From contig CAYWDH010000001.1 of the NCBI GenBank assembly GCA_964456985.1, forward strand, positions 85,131 through 149,130: a DNA stretch of 64,000 nucleotides. The letters are read 5' to 3'. This stretch comes from WJMT01 sp964456985 (GTDB lineage Bacteria; Acidobacteriota; Aminicenantia; Aminicenantales; Aminicenantaceae). A model generated the notes under the pieces. It saw nothing but the letters and a program-made list of their open reading frames with translations. It had not been told where the DNA came from and searched no databases. A program made the translations under genes and the position numbers. Of this stretch, positions 7,455-16,662 are shown one piece after another; position 1 is the stretch's first letter; each line of letters starts with the position of its first letter.

Positions 7455-9776
7455 ATGAGTACAAGCTTATCAAGATTAAAAATAATCCAATTTGGTATGG
7501 GAGTCACTTTTCTTCTTCTTGTCTCGTTTTATTCACATGCTAAATCCCCCAATACTCATCCGTACCTTATTTCCGCCTCCAACGAAACAAGCCTCCAAGA
7601 ACAGAGGGAAACCAAGGATTATATTGTAACCAAAGCCACATCTGAGATAAAAATAGACGGCAGCCTGGATGAAAACGCATGGAAGGATGCCGTTGTCATC
7701 AAGCTCCCCTATGAATGGCTTCCCGGTGACAACATTCCCGCACCTGTGGATACTGATTGTCTGGTGACCTATGACGATCATTATTTCTACGTGGCCGTGC
7801 GCTGCTATGACCCGGATCCTTCGAAAATACGAGCTCATCTTATGGACCGCGATTCCATGGAAACTTTTATACAGGACGATCACATTAGTTTCATGATCGA
7901 CACATTCAATGATAAACGCCGGGGCTTCCAGTTTCGCGCCAATCCGTTAGGAGTCCAAGCTGATGCTAACTTCAGTGAATCAGAGGGTTATGAAGATTTC
8001 TCCTGGGATGCCATTTGGAACTCGGCAGGTAAAATAACAGATTGGGGATGGGAAGTTGAGATAGCGATCCCATTCAACCAGCTCCGTTTCCCAAAGATTT
8101 CAGAAGTCCAAACATGGGGATTCAGCATTGAGCGGTCCTATCCAAGAAGTGTCCGCCACCGAATGACATCCCATCCCAGAGAAAGAGACATCACCTGTAT
8201 CATCTGCCAGTTCAATAAGATAACGGGAATGAAGGGGATATCCCCTGGAGCTAACATTGAACTCGATCCGACCCTGACCACAATCCGGACAGACAAAAGA
8301 GATGATTTTCCAGCAGATCCGGAAAGCCCTATGAAAAACGGGGACATCGATCCTGAACCGGGCATCACAGCCAGGTGGGGCATCACTCCTAATTTAATGC
8401 TCAACGCTGCAGTTAATCCTGATTTTTCTCAAATAGAAGCGGATGTCAGAGAACTTGAAGTCAATACGCGGTTTGCCATCCAGTATCCGGAAAAGAGGCC
8501 TTTTTTTCTGGAAGGGGCTGATTTTTTCCTAACTCCCATTGAGGCTGTTTTTACACGGACTGTGGCTGATCCTATGGGAGGACTCAAGCTGACCGGCAAA
8601 ATAGGGAAAAATGCATTCGGTATTTTTGGAACCTATGATAGAGTCAATAACCTTCTCTTCCCCTCTAATCAAGGTTCCTCATCCACTTCCATTGATCAGA
8701 ACGTTGCCAGCGGAGTCTTCCGATTCCGCAGGGATATTGGACAGACGTCTCATTTAGGAGTTCTTTACACAGGACGTGTTTCTGACGATTACTACAATCA
8801 TGTGGCAGGCTTTGACGGATACTTCCGCTTATCCAGAACCAAAAGCGTCAGTTTTCAGTACCTTCACTCTGAAACCGATTACTCAGAACAGACCTCAAAC
8901 GCATTCAGCCAAAAAAACAGCCCCTTAGCTGGAGATGCCATTATATCTGAATTCCAAAGTATTGGAAGAAACTGGCTCTACGTTCTTGGCTATTATGACT
9001 ATAATCCATATTTCAGGGCTGATTACGGATATGTCCCCAGAGTAGATATAAGGAGAGGATTAGGATTTCTGGGATACAGATTTTGGGGGAAAGATGGAGG
9101 CTGGTTTACTAATATTTTATTGAGTATGCAAGGGAATGCCATCTACAATCATGAGGGAGATCTGACTGACAGGAACGTTGCCATTCAGACTCAGTACCAG
9201 GGCCCCTTACAGTCAACCGTAGTTTTGCAGTATGAAAACACAAGGCAGCTCCATTTGACTGAATACTATGACCTGGACCAGTTAGATCTTGTCGCTGAAA
9301 TAAAACCGGTTGGAGGACTGCGTTTTAACATAATCGCTCAGTATGGGGATACCATAGACTACACCAATGCCCGGCAGGCAATGGGATTGAATCTTCTTCC
9401 TTTTGTCGAATTCAGCCTGGGTCCTCATATAAATCTAACTCTCCAGCATGCTTTTCAGCGGCTCACATCTCATCAGAATGAGATTTTTACAGCCAATCTG
9501 TCACAAATAAAATTCGTATACAACTTCAGTGTTCGCACATTTGTAAGAGCCATTGTTCAATATCTGGATGTGGCGCGCAATCCTGACCTTTATGTTTTTC
9601 CGGTCTCTTCTAAAACCCAGACTGTGTTCACACAGTTTCTTTTCTCTTATAAACTCAATCCCCAGACCGTGGCTTTTATCGGCTATTCGGATAATTATCT
9701 GGGAATGACGGGTCTGGATATAACCCAGACTGATCGAACATTTTTTATCAAGATCGGGTATGCCTGGACCCGATAA
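7455..9776 (+). CDS. Outer-membrane CBM9-like / DUF5916 protein
   Basis: About 773 residues from the ATG at 7455. An in-frame ATG at 7440 precedes the predicted transcript start, and 7497 is another option; none has a good ribosome site. A signal peptide (about 1-30) precedes a CBM9-like beta-sandwich (about 55-250; KIDGSLDENAWKDA, YVAVRCYDPDP, WEVEIAIPFNQLRFP). Residues about 260-773 form a DUF5916 region (PFFLEGADFF motif) with many amphipathic strands, ending in an aromatic-rich C-terminus as in outer-membrane barrels. The family is common in Bacteroidota and Acidobacteriota; its substrate is not established. Sixteen bases separate it from the FtsX permease, so one sigma-54-driven operon is likely. 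Confidence 0.9.
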   Translation: MSTSLSRLKIIQFGMGVTFLLLVSFYSHAKSPNTHPYLISASNETSLQEQRETKDYIVTKATSEIKIDGSLDENAWKDAVVIKLPYEWLPGDNIPAPVDTDCLVTYDDHYFYVAVRCYDPDPSKIRAHLMDRDSMETFIQDDHISFMIDTFNDKRRGFQFRANPLGVQADANFSESEGYEDFSWDAIWNSAGKITDWGWEVEIAIPFNQLRFPKISEVQTWGFSIERSYPRSVRHRMTSHPRERDITCIICQFNKITGMKGISPGANIELDPTLTTIRTDKRDDFPADPESPMKNGDIDPEPGITARWGITPNLMLNAAVNPDFSQIEADVRELEVNTRFAIQYPEKRPFFLEGADFFLTPIEAVFTRTVADPMGGLKLTGKIGKNAFGIFGTYDRVNNLLFPSNQGSSSTSIDQNVASGVFRFRRDIGQTSHLGVLYTGRVSDDYYNHVAGFDGYFRLSRTKSVSFQYLHSETDYSEQTSNAFSQKNSPLAGDAIISEFQSIGRNWLYVLGYYDYNPYFRADYGYVPRVDIRRGLGFLGYRFWGKDGGWFTNILLSMQGNAIYNHEGDLTDRNVAIQTQYQGPLQSTVVLQYENTRQLHLTEYYDLDQLDLVAEIKPVGGLRFNIIAQYGDTIDYTNARQAMGLNLLPFVEFSLGPHINLTLQHAFQRLTSHQNEIFTANLSQIKFVYNFSVRTFVRAIVQYLDVARNPDLYVFPVSSKTQTVFTQFLFSYKLNPQTVAFIGYSDNYLGMTGLDITQTDRTFFIKIGYAWTR

Positions 9777-9792
9777 AAAAAGGAGCCTTAAA

Positions 9793-12234
9793 ATGGTACT
9801 AAATCTCATAAAGGTCGCATTAAGAAATTTCTGGAAAAACAAATCCTCTTCTTTAATAAACGTTATTGGCCTTTCAGTGGGAATAGCCTGTTTTTTCCTT
9901 ATCATGGTCAATGTGCAGGATGAGTTTTCCTATGACAACTTTCATGAAAACAAAGACCGGATCTACCGGGTGGCTCTGGAAAGAATCTATCCGGATAATG
10001 TGGTAAACTATGCCATTATTCCCTCCGGCATAGGCCCTGCCATGAAAACAGATTTTCCGGAAATCGAAGATATGACTAGAGTGTTTAAAATGCAGGGAGA
10101 AGTCGTTTTTCAGTATGAAGATAAATCCTTTGAGGAAAAGAACATCTGTTTTGCAGAACCTAATTTTTTTAAAATGTTTTCCATACCTTTGATTGAGGGA
10201 AATCCCGATTCTGTTTTCCCTAATCCCAATTCAATGGTGATCACAAAAGAGACCGCCCTTAAATATTTCGGTGATGAAGAGGCTCTTGGCAAACAGATCA
10301 CTACTCCTCAGGGGGAATTCATGATCACGGGAGTGTGTGACCTCTCTCAAAACTCTCATATGAGTTTTGATTTTTTAGGTGCCTTGGAGCTTATTGGTTT
10401 TGACCGCCGGCCCAATTATGTGAGCTTTTCTGTTCACACCTATGTTCTCCTAAGAGAGGGTGTATCTCCTCAATCCATTGAACAAAAGATGCCGGCACTG
10501 GTGGAGCAATACGCAGCCGGTCAAATACAAGCACAAACAGGAACCTCTTTTGAAGCTTACACTCAGGCTGGAAACGGATATAATTACTTTCTCCAGCCAA
10601 TCCAAGATATTCATCTCAAATCACACCTATCCAGTGAGATCAAGCCCAACGGAAACATCCTGTATGTCTACATCATGATCGCTATTGCGGTTTTTGTGAT
10701 TATTATCGCCTGTATTAATTTCATGAACCTGGCAACAGCCCAATCATCATCCCGAGCCAGAGAGGTGGGAATACGTAAGATCATCGGCTCCACGCGCGGG
10801 CCTCTTATCAGGCAGTTTCTCGTCGAATCCATTCTGATGGGACTGATCAGCACATTTCTGGCGGCAGTGCTGATCCAAATATTCCTACCGGTCTTTAATC
10901 AACTCCAAAACAAACAGCTTGAAATAAACTTTATAAAAAACCCATTTAATGTGGTTGCTCTCCTCTGTATAGGGTTAGTGATAGGGATCTTAGCAGGAAT
11001 TTATCCATCGTTTTTCCTCTCCTCGTACCAGCCTGCCACAATTCTCAGGGGGCGGTTTGCCAAGTCTCAAAAGGGAGTCCGCCTCAGAAATGCGCTGGTC
11101 GTTTTTCAGTTCGTGCTTTCCATTGTCCTTATCTCCATGACTATGATCGTCTTCAAACAGATAGATTTCATGCAGAATAAAGATCTGGGTTTTAAAGAGG
11201 ACAACCTGATCATGGTGGAAAGGGCTTATACCCTTGGCAACCAGTCTGAAGCATTCAAGCAGGAAATCAAAAGAATCCCTGGAGTGGTGGATGTAGGCGC
11301 CTCCGATACCATTATCCAAGGAGGTTATTACTATGGAGTGATGTTCAAAGACCAGGTGAATCCGGAAGTGAAGACCACCAGAGGTATGACCATAGACGAT
11401 GACTTTATAGAAACCATGGGGATCAAAATCCTGGAAGGCCGTGATTTCTCAAAGGAATTCAATGACGAATGGAATGTGATTATCAACCAGGCCGCAAAAA
11501 GGGAATTCGGGTGGGACAATCCTATCGGTATGAAGCTCAGACGGTTAGGAGGTGAAAACGAGACCACAGGAGAGTTTACCATCATAGGAGTGGTTAAGGA
11601 TTTTCATTACAATTCCCTTCATGAAGACATTGATTCTTTTGTATTCTTTTCTTTCCCTGAGGTATTTGCCGAAGAGAATGACGAACAGCAAAGGGTATTC
11701 CCCTATCTCAATGTGAAAGTAAAACCGGAAAATATATCTGCCACTTTAGCATCTCTGGAACAGAAATGGACTGAATTCAATCCTGAAGAGCCTTTCTCCA
11801 GTTTTTTTCTGAATGAAAAGCTGAACGATCTTTACAGCAACGAAAAGACATCCGGACAGATCTTCACTGTTTTTTCAGTACTGGCTATCATCATCGCCTG
11901 TATCGGGCTTTTCGGCTTGTCTGCCTATATGACGGAGCAGCGGACCAAAGAGATCGGCATCCGCAAGGCTCTGGGTTCTACCTCCTCTCAAATCGTGGTC
12001 CTGCTGTCTAAGGACTTTGCCAAGCTTCTCATTCTAGCCTTTCTTATATCTATTCCTATTGGTTATTTTGCCATGGTCAAATGGCTCCAAAATTTTGCAT
12101 ATAGAATAAGCCCTGGAATTCTCGTTCCGGTCATAACTCTGTTCATCACTTTTTCTGTGGCTTTCATTTCAGTAAGCTTCAAAGCCATCAAGGCTGCTTT
12201 GAGCGATCCTGCGGATTCTCTTCGTTATGAATAA
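9793..12234 (+). CDS. ABC transporter permease, two MacB/FtsX modules
   Basis: An 813-residue inner-membrane permease of the MacB_PCD/FtsX type. AAAAGGAG at 9778-9784 supports the ATG at 9793. Module 1 has a membrane helix at about 20-40, a large periplasmic MacB_PCD domain, then helices near 291-312, 350-368 and 386-405. Module 2 has a helix near 435-455, a second periplasmic domain, and helices near 690-712, 745-762 and 776-797. The repeated 'REVGIRKIIGSTR' and 'TKEIGIRKALGST' loops are the couplings to the ATPase. No ATPase gene is in the window. Such proteins move or expel substrates, or transmit force, from the periplasmic side. Its substrate is unknown. Confidence 0.92.
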   Translation: MVLNLIKVALRNFWKNKSSSLINVIGLSVGIACFFLIMVNVQDEFSYDNFHENKDRIYRVALERIYPDNVVNYAIIPSGIGPAMKTDFPEIEDMTRVFKMQGEVVFQYEDKSFEEKNICFAEPNFFKMFSIPLIEGNPDSVFPNPNSMVITKETALKYFGDEEALGKQITTPQGEFMITGVCDLSQNSHMSFDFLGALELIGFDRRPNYVSFSVHTYVLLREGVSPQSIEQKMPALVEQYAAGQIQAQTGTSFEAYTQAGNGYNYFLQPIQDIHLKSHLSSEIKPNGNILYVYIMIAIAVFVIIIACINFMNLATAQSSSRAREVGIRKIIGSTRGPLIRQFLVESILMGLISTFLAAVLIQIFLPVFNQLQNKQLEINFIKNPFNVVALLCIGLVIGILAGIYPSFFLSSYQPATILRGRFAKSQKGVRLRNALVVFQFVLSIVLISMTMIVFKQIDFMQNKDLGFKEDNLIMVERAYTLGNQSEAFKQEIKRIPGVVDVGASDTIIQGGYYYGVMFKDQVNPEVKTTRGMTIDDDFIETMGIKILEGRDFSKEFNDEWNVIINQAAKREFGWDNPIGMKLRRLGGENETTGEFTIIGVVKDFHYNSLHEDIDSFVFFSFPEVFAEENDEQQRVFPYLNVKVKPENISATLASLEQKWTEFNPEEPFSSFFLNEKLNDLYSNEKTSGQIFTVFSVLAIIIACIGLFGLSAYMTEQRTKEIGIRKALGSTSSQIVVLLSKDFAKLLILAFLISIPIGYFAMVKWLQNFAYRISPGILVPVITLFITFSVAFISVSFKAIKAALSDPADSLRYE

Positions 12235-12294
12235 AGATTTAGACCTGCCGGATCCAGCGACAATTAATTGCTTAAATAATTATTGAAAAAGGTC

Positions 12295-12323
12295 TTGCAT
12301 ATCGCCGAAAAGAAAATAATAAT
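12295..12323 (+). promoter_or_regulatory. Weak candidate promoter for the Memo-like gene
   Basis: TTGCAT (12295-12300), 17 bases, AATAAT (12318-12323) in the 138-bp gap before the ATG at 12373. The match is moderate only. Confidence 0.28.
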
Positions 12324-12372
12324 GAGAACATCGCTATTTTCTTATGAATAGTCCACGTTAGAGAGGAACATC

Positions 12373-13425
12373 ATGCGAAGAATCATTATCCTTTTTGTTG
12401 TCGGAATGTGTGTTTTACCCCTGGCTGCCCAGAAAAATCGGCCTATCAGGGATGACGTAGGCTTTTGTTGGAATCCGGAAAGCATGCGCAAGCTTGTGGA
12501 TTATCTTAAAAGTCAGGAAGACATGTCTTTTAATGCCAGGGGACTTGTGGCAGCTATTTCTCCTCATGATGATTATCTCTATGCCGGAAGAATTTACTAC
12601 CCTCTCTTTAAAATTTTAAAGACTAAAGAAGTGGTCATCTTCGGCGTCACCCACGGCACGGTCCGCAGCGAGATCCCCGGCCTCCAGAATATTCTGATCC
12701 TGGACAACTTCGAATACTGGCCAGGTCTGAAAGAGCCTATTTCTGTATCCGGTCTGAGAGAATATATCAAGGGGCGGCTCGACAAGACGTTTTTTATCAC
12801 AAATAACAGGGCCCATGAGATCGAACACTCTATCGAAGCCCTTCTTCCCTTCCTTCAGTATTTTAATCCTGAAGTTAAGATCACTCCCATAATGGTCACT
12901 CCTATGCCTTTTGCCCGAATGGATGAGATCTCAGAAAAGCTGGCTAAAGTGATTGCGGATTATATGACCGAAAAAAACCTTGAAGCCGGAAAGGATATCT
13001 TTTTTCTTGTTTCCTCTGACGGAAACCATTATGGAGAAGACTTTAACAATTCGCCTTTCGGAGAAGGAGAAAAAGCCTGGAAAACAGCCTTAGCGTTCGA
13101 TCAGCGCCTCATAAGGACTTATCTCACAGGGACCATGGACAGCCACAAAATCGAAGGATTGACCAAAGAACTTTGGGGTGAGACGTATCTGGATTACCGT
13201 AATACCTACTGGTGCGGGAAATATTCTATTCCTTTCGGCCTTATCACGATAGAAAAAATTCTGGAATATTTCCTGAAAAAAGAGATAAACGGCACACTCT
13301 TTCGTTTCTCAGATACTTACAGCGAAGGTGTACTGCCGCTTAAAAAAACAGGAATGGGAACCACAGCCCCTTTCTCGCTCCGTCACTGGGTGAGCTTTTT
13401 CTCTATCGGATACTATCTAGAGTAA
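12373..13425 (+). CDS. Secreted Memo-like protein (AmmeMemoRadiSam B family)
   Basis: A 350-residue protein with a signal peptide (about 1-19, LPLAAQ) and GAGAGGA before the ATG. The Memo family fold is shown by ISPHDDYLYAGR (about 60-71), HEIEHSIEALLPFL (about 147) and SSDGNHYGED (about 215), which match the family's PHAGY, HEHSLE and SSDLSHY motifs. These carry the His/Asp residues that line the putative metal site. The usual Memo protein is cytoplasmic and genetically linked to AMMECR1 and a radical SAM protein; neither is nearby, and this one is exported. The biochemical role is unsettled even in well-studied members. It faces the DUF4097 gene tail to tail with 7 bp between. Confidence 0.85.
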   Translation: MRRIIILFVVGMCVLPLAAQKNRPIRDDVGFCWNPESMRKLVDYLKSQEDMSFNARGLVAAISPHDDYLYAGRIYYPLFKILKTKEVVIFGVTHGTVRSEIPGLQNILILDNFEYWPGLKEPISVSGLREYIKGRLDKTFFITNNRAHEIEHSIEALLPFLQYFNPEVKITPIMVTPMPFARMDEISEKLAKVIADYMTEKNLEAGKDIFFLVSSDGNHYGEDFNNSPFGEGEKAWKTALAFDQRLIRTYLTGTMDSHKIEGLTKELWGETYLDYRNTYWCGKYSIPFGLITIEKILEYFLKKEINGTLFRFSDTYSEGVLPLKKTGMGTTAPFSLRHWVSFFSIGYYLE

Positions 13426-13432
13426 AACAAAC

Positions 13433-14428
13433 TCACTTCTCACCAATAGTGATGTTCCCGTCAGAAGTGCGGATACGGATTCTCCCTTTCCCTCCGTTTA
13501 TCTCACCGGATTTAGAATGACGTTCATCTTCAAAATTCTCTATATTTTCCAGCTCAATCCTTATGCGTCCATCATCGGAATAAGTGTAAAAAGAAGTTGA
13601 AAATCCTCTTTCAAGATTGATCCGAACAGGACCGTCGTCTGTTTTTATATCGGCATTTAAGGCGTCTGATATCAGAAGGTTAAGATCAATATCTCCATCC
13701 TCAGCTCTAATATACAGTTTTTCTGCCGTTGTCTGATCCATAATCACATCCCCATCATCCGAAGTGATGTCAAAAGAGCCGCTGGAATCCTGTACCTGAA
13801 TATCCCCATCTTCCATAATCACTCTGCATTCAGGAACTTCACATCCTAAAAGATGTATATCCCCGTCATCAACGGAAATGGATAACTCTCCCTTGAATTT
13901 CTCTACCTCAGTATTTCCATCCTCCCCCCAGATCTTTACTCTGTCTGCATCAATATCTTTGAGTACCAGATCACCATCATCCAGCCTGCATTCGATCTCC
14001 TCTCTCCATCCTTCGATGTTCACATCCCCATCATCCCCCTTTAGATCCAGACGGATATAATTCGGTGCTTTGATCTCATAAATATATTCATATCTTTTCA
14101 CATTGATGTAACCTATGGTAAAACCGTATCTTGCTTTTTCAGTCACATATACGGAACTCCCTCTTTGACTGAATTCGACATTAAAATCATGCTCCTTCCC
14201 GATCCCTACTCTATCAATATCAGCCCTGTAATTCACTTCCACGTCGATCCTGTCCTCATTCCAGGGAATGATTGTTACATCACCGTCTCCGTACGTAAGA
14301 TGAAGTATATCCCCTTGTTTAACATCAAAGGTTTGATGAAAATGCTTATTGATTTCTTTTGCAGGTGCAGACCCAATGAATAAAGTCAGAATAACGAGAA
14401 ACAAGATAATTAGTATGAATTTCTTCAT
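13433..14428 (-). CDS. DUF4097-type beta-solenoid repeat protein, secreted
   Basis: A 331-residue exported protein. AAGGAGG five bases before the ATG at 14428 is preferred to the GTG at 14434. A signal peptide (about 1-23) is followed by a beta-only region in which an Asp-Gly turn recurs about every 20 residues: YGDGDVTI, GDDGDVNIEG, LDDGDLVLKD, GEDGNTEV, VDDGDIHL, MEDGDIQV, SDDGDVIM, AEDGDIDL, TDDGPVRI, SDDGRIRI, SDGNITIGE. This is the pattern of DUF4097/DUF4098 putative adhesin beta-solenoids, here unusually regular and acidic; calcium binding is conceivable. It is last in a minus-strand run behind the barrel protein. The function is unknown. Confidence 0.85.
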   Translation of the reverse strand: MKKFILIILFLVILTLFIGSAPAKEINKHFHQTFDVKQGDILHLTYGDGDVTIIPWNEDRIDVEVNYRADIDRVGIGKEHDFNVEFSQRGSSVYVTEKARYGFTIGYINVKRYEYIYEIKAPNYIRLDLKGDDGDVNIEGWREEIECRLDDGDLVLKDIDADRVKIWGEDGNTEVEKFKGELSISVDDGDIHLLGCEVPECRVIMEDGDIQVQDSSGSFDITSDDGDVIMDQTTAEKLYIRAEDGDIDLNLLISDALNADIKTDDGPVRINLERGFSTSFYTYSDDGRIRIELENIENFEDERHSKSGEINGGKGRIRIRTSDGNITIGEK

Positions 14429-14530
14429 GTCCACCTCCTTATATAGTCATCCTTTAATAGATTAAACGAAAACCATGGATAAAAAGTTCCTTTTATTGAA
14501 AAAATAAAATTTCGTAATGACAGCTCAGCG

Positions 14531-15349
14531 TTAAAAAAAGACCTTGATTCCTAAATTAGCGGACAATCCCCCTAGATTAAGCTCGATTGTTTCCCCTTCT
14601 TCCCATTGAGTGGTCAGAGGATGCTCAACCTCCCGTTTGGCAATGATATATCTTCCGGAAGCATAGAAAGCCACTCTATTTGTGATATAAAAATCCATTC
14701 CTCCTGAAAAATTAAAACCGAGCTTATTGACATTTGTCTCTTCGAATTCAATCTCTACGATATCTATATCATGCGTCCAATCCCAGTAAATAGTCTCTTC
14801 GTATATAATATCATAAAGCAAATCCATCTTACCTGAAATGTAGCTAACACCCGCCCCAACAAAAGGCCGGAAGCTTCCTGAAGTAACAGGATGAAAGTTC
14901 ACTATAAAACTAAACACTGTTGCCCTGAAAAACGGATTGGCTTCTTCCTCGTCAGATGCAATATCATCCCATAAATATATATTCGGAAGGCTGAATCCGT
15001 AGACTCCATTCAGTGATTTGGAAAATATGTTCAGATGGGCCGCTATCTCCAGGCTTTCCACAATATAAAATCCTGCCCCTGCGCTGAATCCAAGAGCGTC
15101 TGCATTTTCGACACAATCGCTTATGGTCATATCTTCGCCCCAAAGCGTATCCGTGTATTCGTAATTATATCCTGCTTGAATAAACGATACCGAACCTCCC
15201 ACATCAATGCTGGCTATATTCCTTCTGGGTGTCCATTTGGACGTGTAAGTTCTCTGCGCTGAATCACTCGATTCTGAAAATCCCGGAAGAACAAGAAAAA
15301 GAATGAACAAGTACACAGAAAAAACCTGTATAATGATTTTCGTTTTCAT
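14531..15349 (-). CDS. Outer-membrane beta-barrel protein (OmpA/porin-like)
   Basis: A 272-residue protein. AAAGGAG before the ATG at 15349 supports that start over the GTG three bases earlier. A signal peptide (about 1-26) is followed by alternating-hydrophobicity strands with aromatic girdles (FRPFVGAGVSYISGK; YITNRVAFYASGRYIIAK) and a C-terminal Phe (GIKVFF), the classic signature of an eight-stranded outer-membrane barrel. There is no enzymatic motif. It lies 18 nt downstream of the Lys/Glu-tailed membrane protein, probably in the same transcript. Confidence 0.85.
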   Translation of the reverse strand: MKTKIIIQVFSVYLFILFLVLPGFSESSDSAQRTYTSKWTPRRNIASIDVGGSVSFIQAGYNYEYTDTLWGEDMTISDCVENADALGFSAGAGFYIVESLEIAAHLNIFSKSLNGVYGFSLPNIYLWDDIASDEEEANPFFRATVFSFIVNFHPVTSGSFRPFVGAGVSYISGKMDLLYDIIYEETIYWDWTHDIDIVEIEFEETNVNKLGFNFSGGMDFYITNRVAFYASGRYIIAKREVEHPLTTQWEEGETIELNLGGLSANLGIKVFF

Positions 15350-15367
15350 CACATCTCCTTTTAAATC

Positions 15368-16552
15368 TTATTCTTCCTTTTCTTCAGGTTCGTCGGGTTT
15401 TTCAGGAGGTTTGTCTTTTTCTTGTTCCGTTTTTTCCTGGAGATTTTCTTCCTTTCTCTCTTCTTCTTTTTGTTCGATCCTTTTTTCTTCCTTTATTTCA
15501 GCGGGCTTTTCTTTGTCAGGTTTCGACTTGCCGCTCGCAATAAAAGAAACTATAAAAATGATAAATCCTACGATACTCACCACTCCGGCCACAGCGATCA
15601 CTGGAGAGAAGAGGTGGTTTACAACAGCCGTCTGTATCCAAGCTGTTTTTTCCAGAACCAGTTCATGAAGCCCGACCGACCAGTCTTTAGAGAACGAATA
15701 CGGAGAAAGCCCGATCCCTGCAAAGGCCAATTGTTTGGTAAAGAGCGCGGTTAACAAGGAAATAAGCCCACCTGCCAGCACTGATAGGCCGCTCCATCTG
15801 AAAAAGCTTGCTGTTGAGGTAGCTGCAATAACCGAACCCAGCAAAATGATCAAAGCCGGTAAAAAAAACATCCCGTAAGAAAGCAGTTTAACCATCCGCG
15901 TAACACTCAGCGGCACATACCGCATCCCCGAAAAAACCTCTATCTCGTCCGATATATCATCGGTTAATCCGTCAAGGTAATCCTGTATTACTTGATCTGA
16001 TACCTCCACACCGGGCGTGCATGGGGGGAAGTCAAACAGATCATAATCTCTATCCGTCACCGTGTACCATCGTTCGATGTCCTCTTCATTACAAGGAGGA
16101 AGCTTTTCCATGACCTGAGTAATATAGTCCTTAAAATCTTCACTCTGGAGCGCCTTTTTTAAAGGACGGAGGTCAATGACAATAGGCCCCGCTTTTCTTT
16201 TCCCTCTTAATACATCCCCAATTTCATCCAGAGAACCTGACAGCTCGTTCTTAAGCCAGCTTTCAAGTCCCATATTCCTCATCAATTCGCGGGGAGAGAT
16301 GTCAACCTCCGAAGCAGCCTTGAACCAGGCTCTGGTATCCTCATCAATCATCAATTCTTCATTCTGAGCTTCTTCAAACACCTCCTCAACAAGCGAAGGT
16401 ACTTCTTCTATTATCTCCTGGGGAAGATCAGAAACAAACTCAGGAGACACAGCAGCCCGGGTGAGTCCTACAGCCCAAATGACAGCAAAAAGTATGGGAA
16501 GTCCTATAAACAAAACAATAAGAAGTCCTAATATTTTTCTTAACGCTTTCAT
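15368..16552 (-). CDS. Unrecognised membrane protein with Lys/Glu-rich tail
   Basis: A 394-residue protein with an AAGGGGA site before its ATG. An N-terminal membrane helix (about 7-28) leads into an extracytoplasmic acidic helical domain (about 35-215) that contains two CN/CT cysteine segments (PPCNEEDIERWY, DFPPCTPGVEVS) possibly forming a disulfide. Three more hydrophobic segments follow, near 225-245, 252-275 and 312-338. The last ~50 residues are almost entirely Lys, Glu and Pro (low complexity). I do not recognise the family. It heads the short run with the barrel and DUF4097 genes, 110 bp after the peptidase block. Confidence 0.75.
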   Translation of the reverse strand: MKALRKILGLLIVLFIGLPILFAVIWAVGLTRAAVSPEFVSDLPQEIIEEVPSLVEEVFEEAQNEELMIDEDTRAWFKAASEVDISPRELMRNMGLESWLKNELSGSLDEIGDVLRGKRKAGPIVIDLRPLKKALQSEDFKDYITQVMEKLPPCNEEDIERWYTVTDRDYDLFDFPPCTPGVEVSDQVIQDYLDGLTDDISDEIEVFSGMRYVPLSVTRMVKLLSYGMFFLPALIILLGSVIAATSTASFFRWSGLSVLAGGLISLLTALFTKQLAFAGIGLSPYSFSKDWSVGLHELVLEKTAWIQTAVVNHLFSPVIAVAGVVSIVGFIIFIVSFIASGKSKPDKEKPAEIKEEKRIEQKEEERKEENLQEKTEQEKDKPPEKPDEPEEKEE

Positions 16553-16662
16553 TTTAAATCCCCTTTTTTATTCATGTTTATCAACTTATCACAATTTAAC
16601 ACAGTGATTAGTATCTTAATAAGCTTATATCATAAGAAAATCACCTGGTCAAAGAAAATCTA

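Noticed and set aside
15303..15668. Antisense ORF across the Lys/Glu-rich tail of the 15368 gene
   Set aside because: It reads as Ser/Phe low complexity, the mirror of the acidic/basic codons, with no ribosome site.
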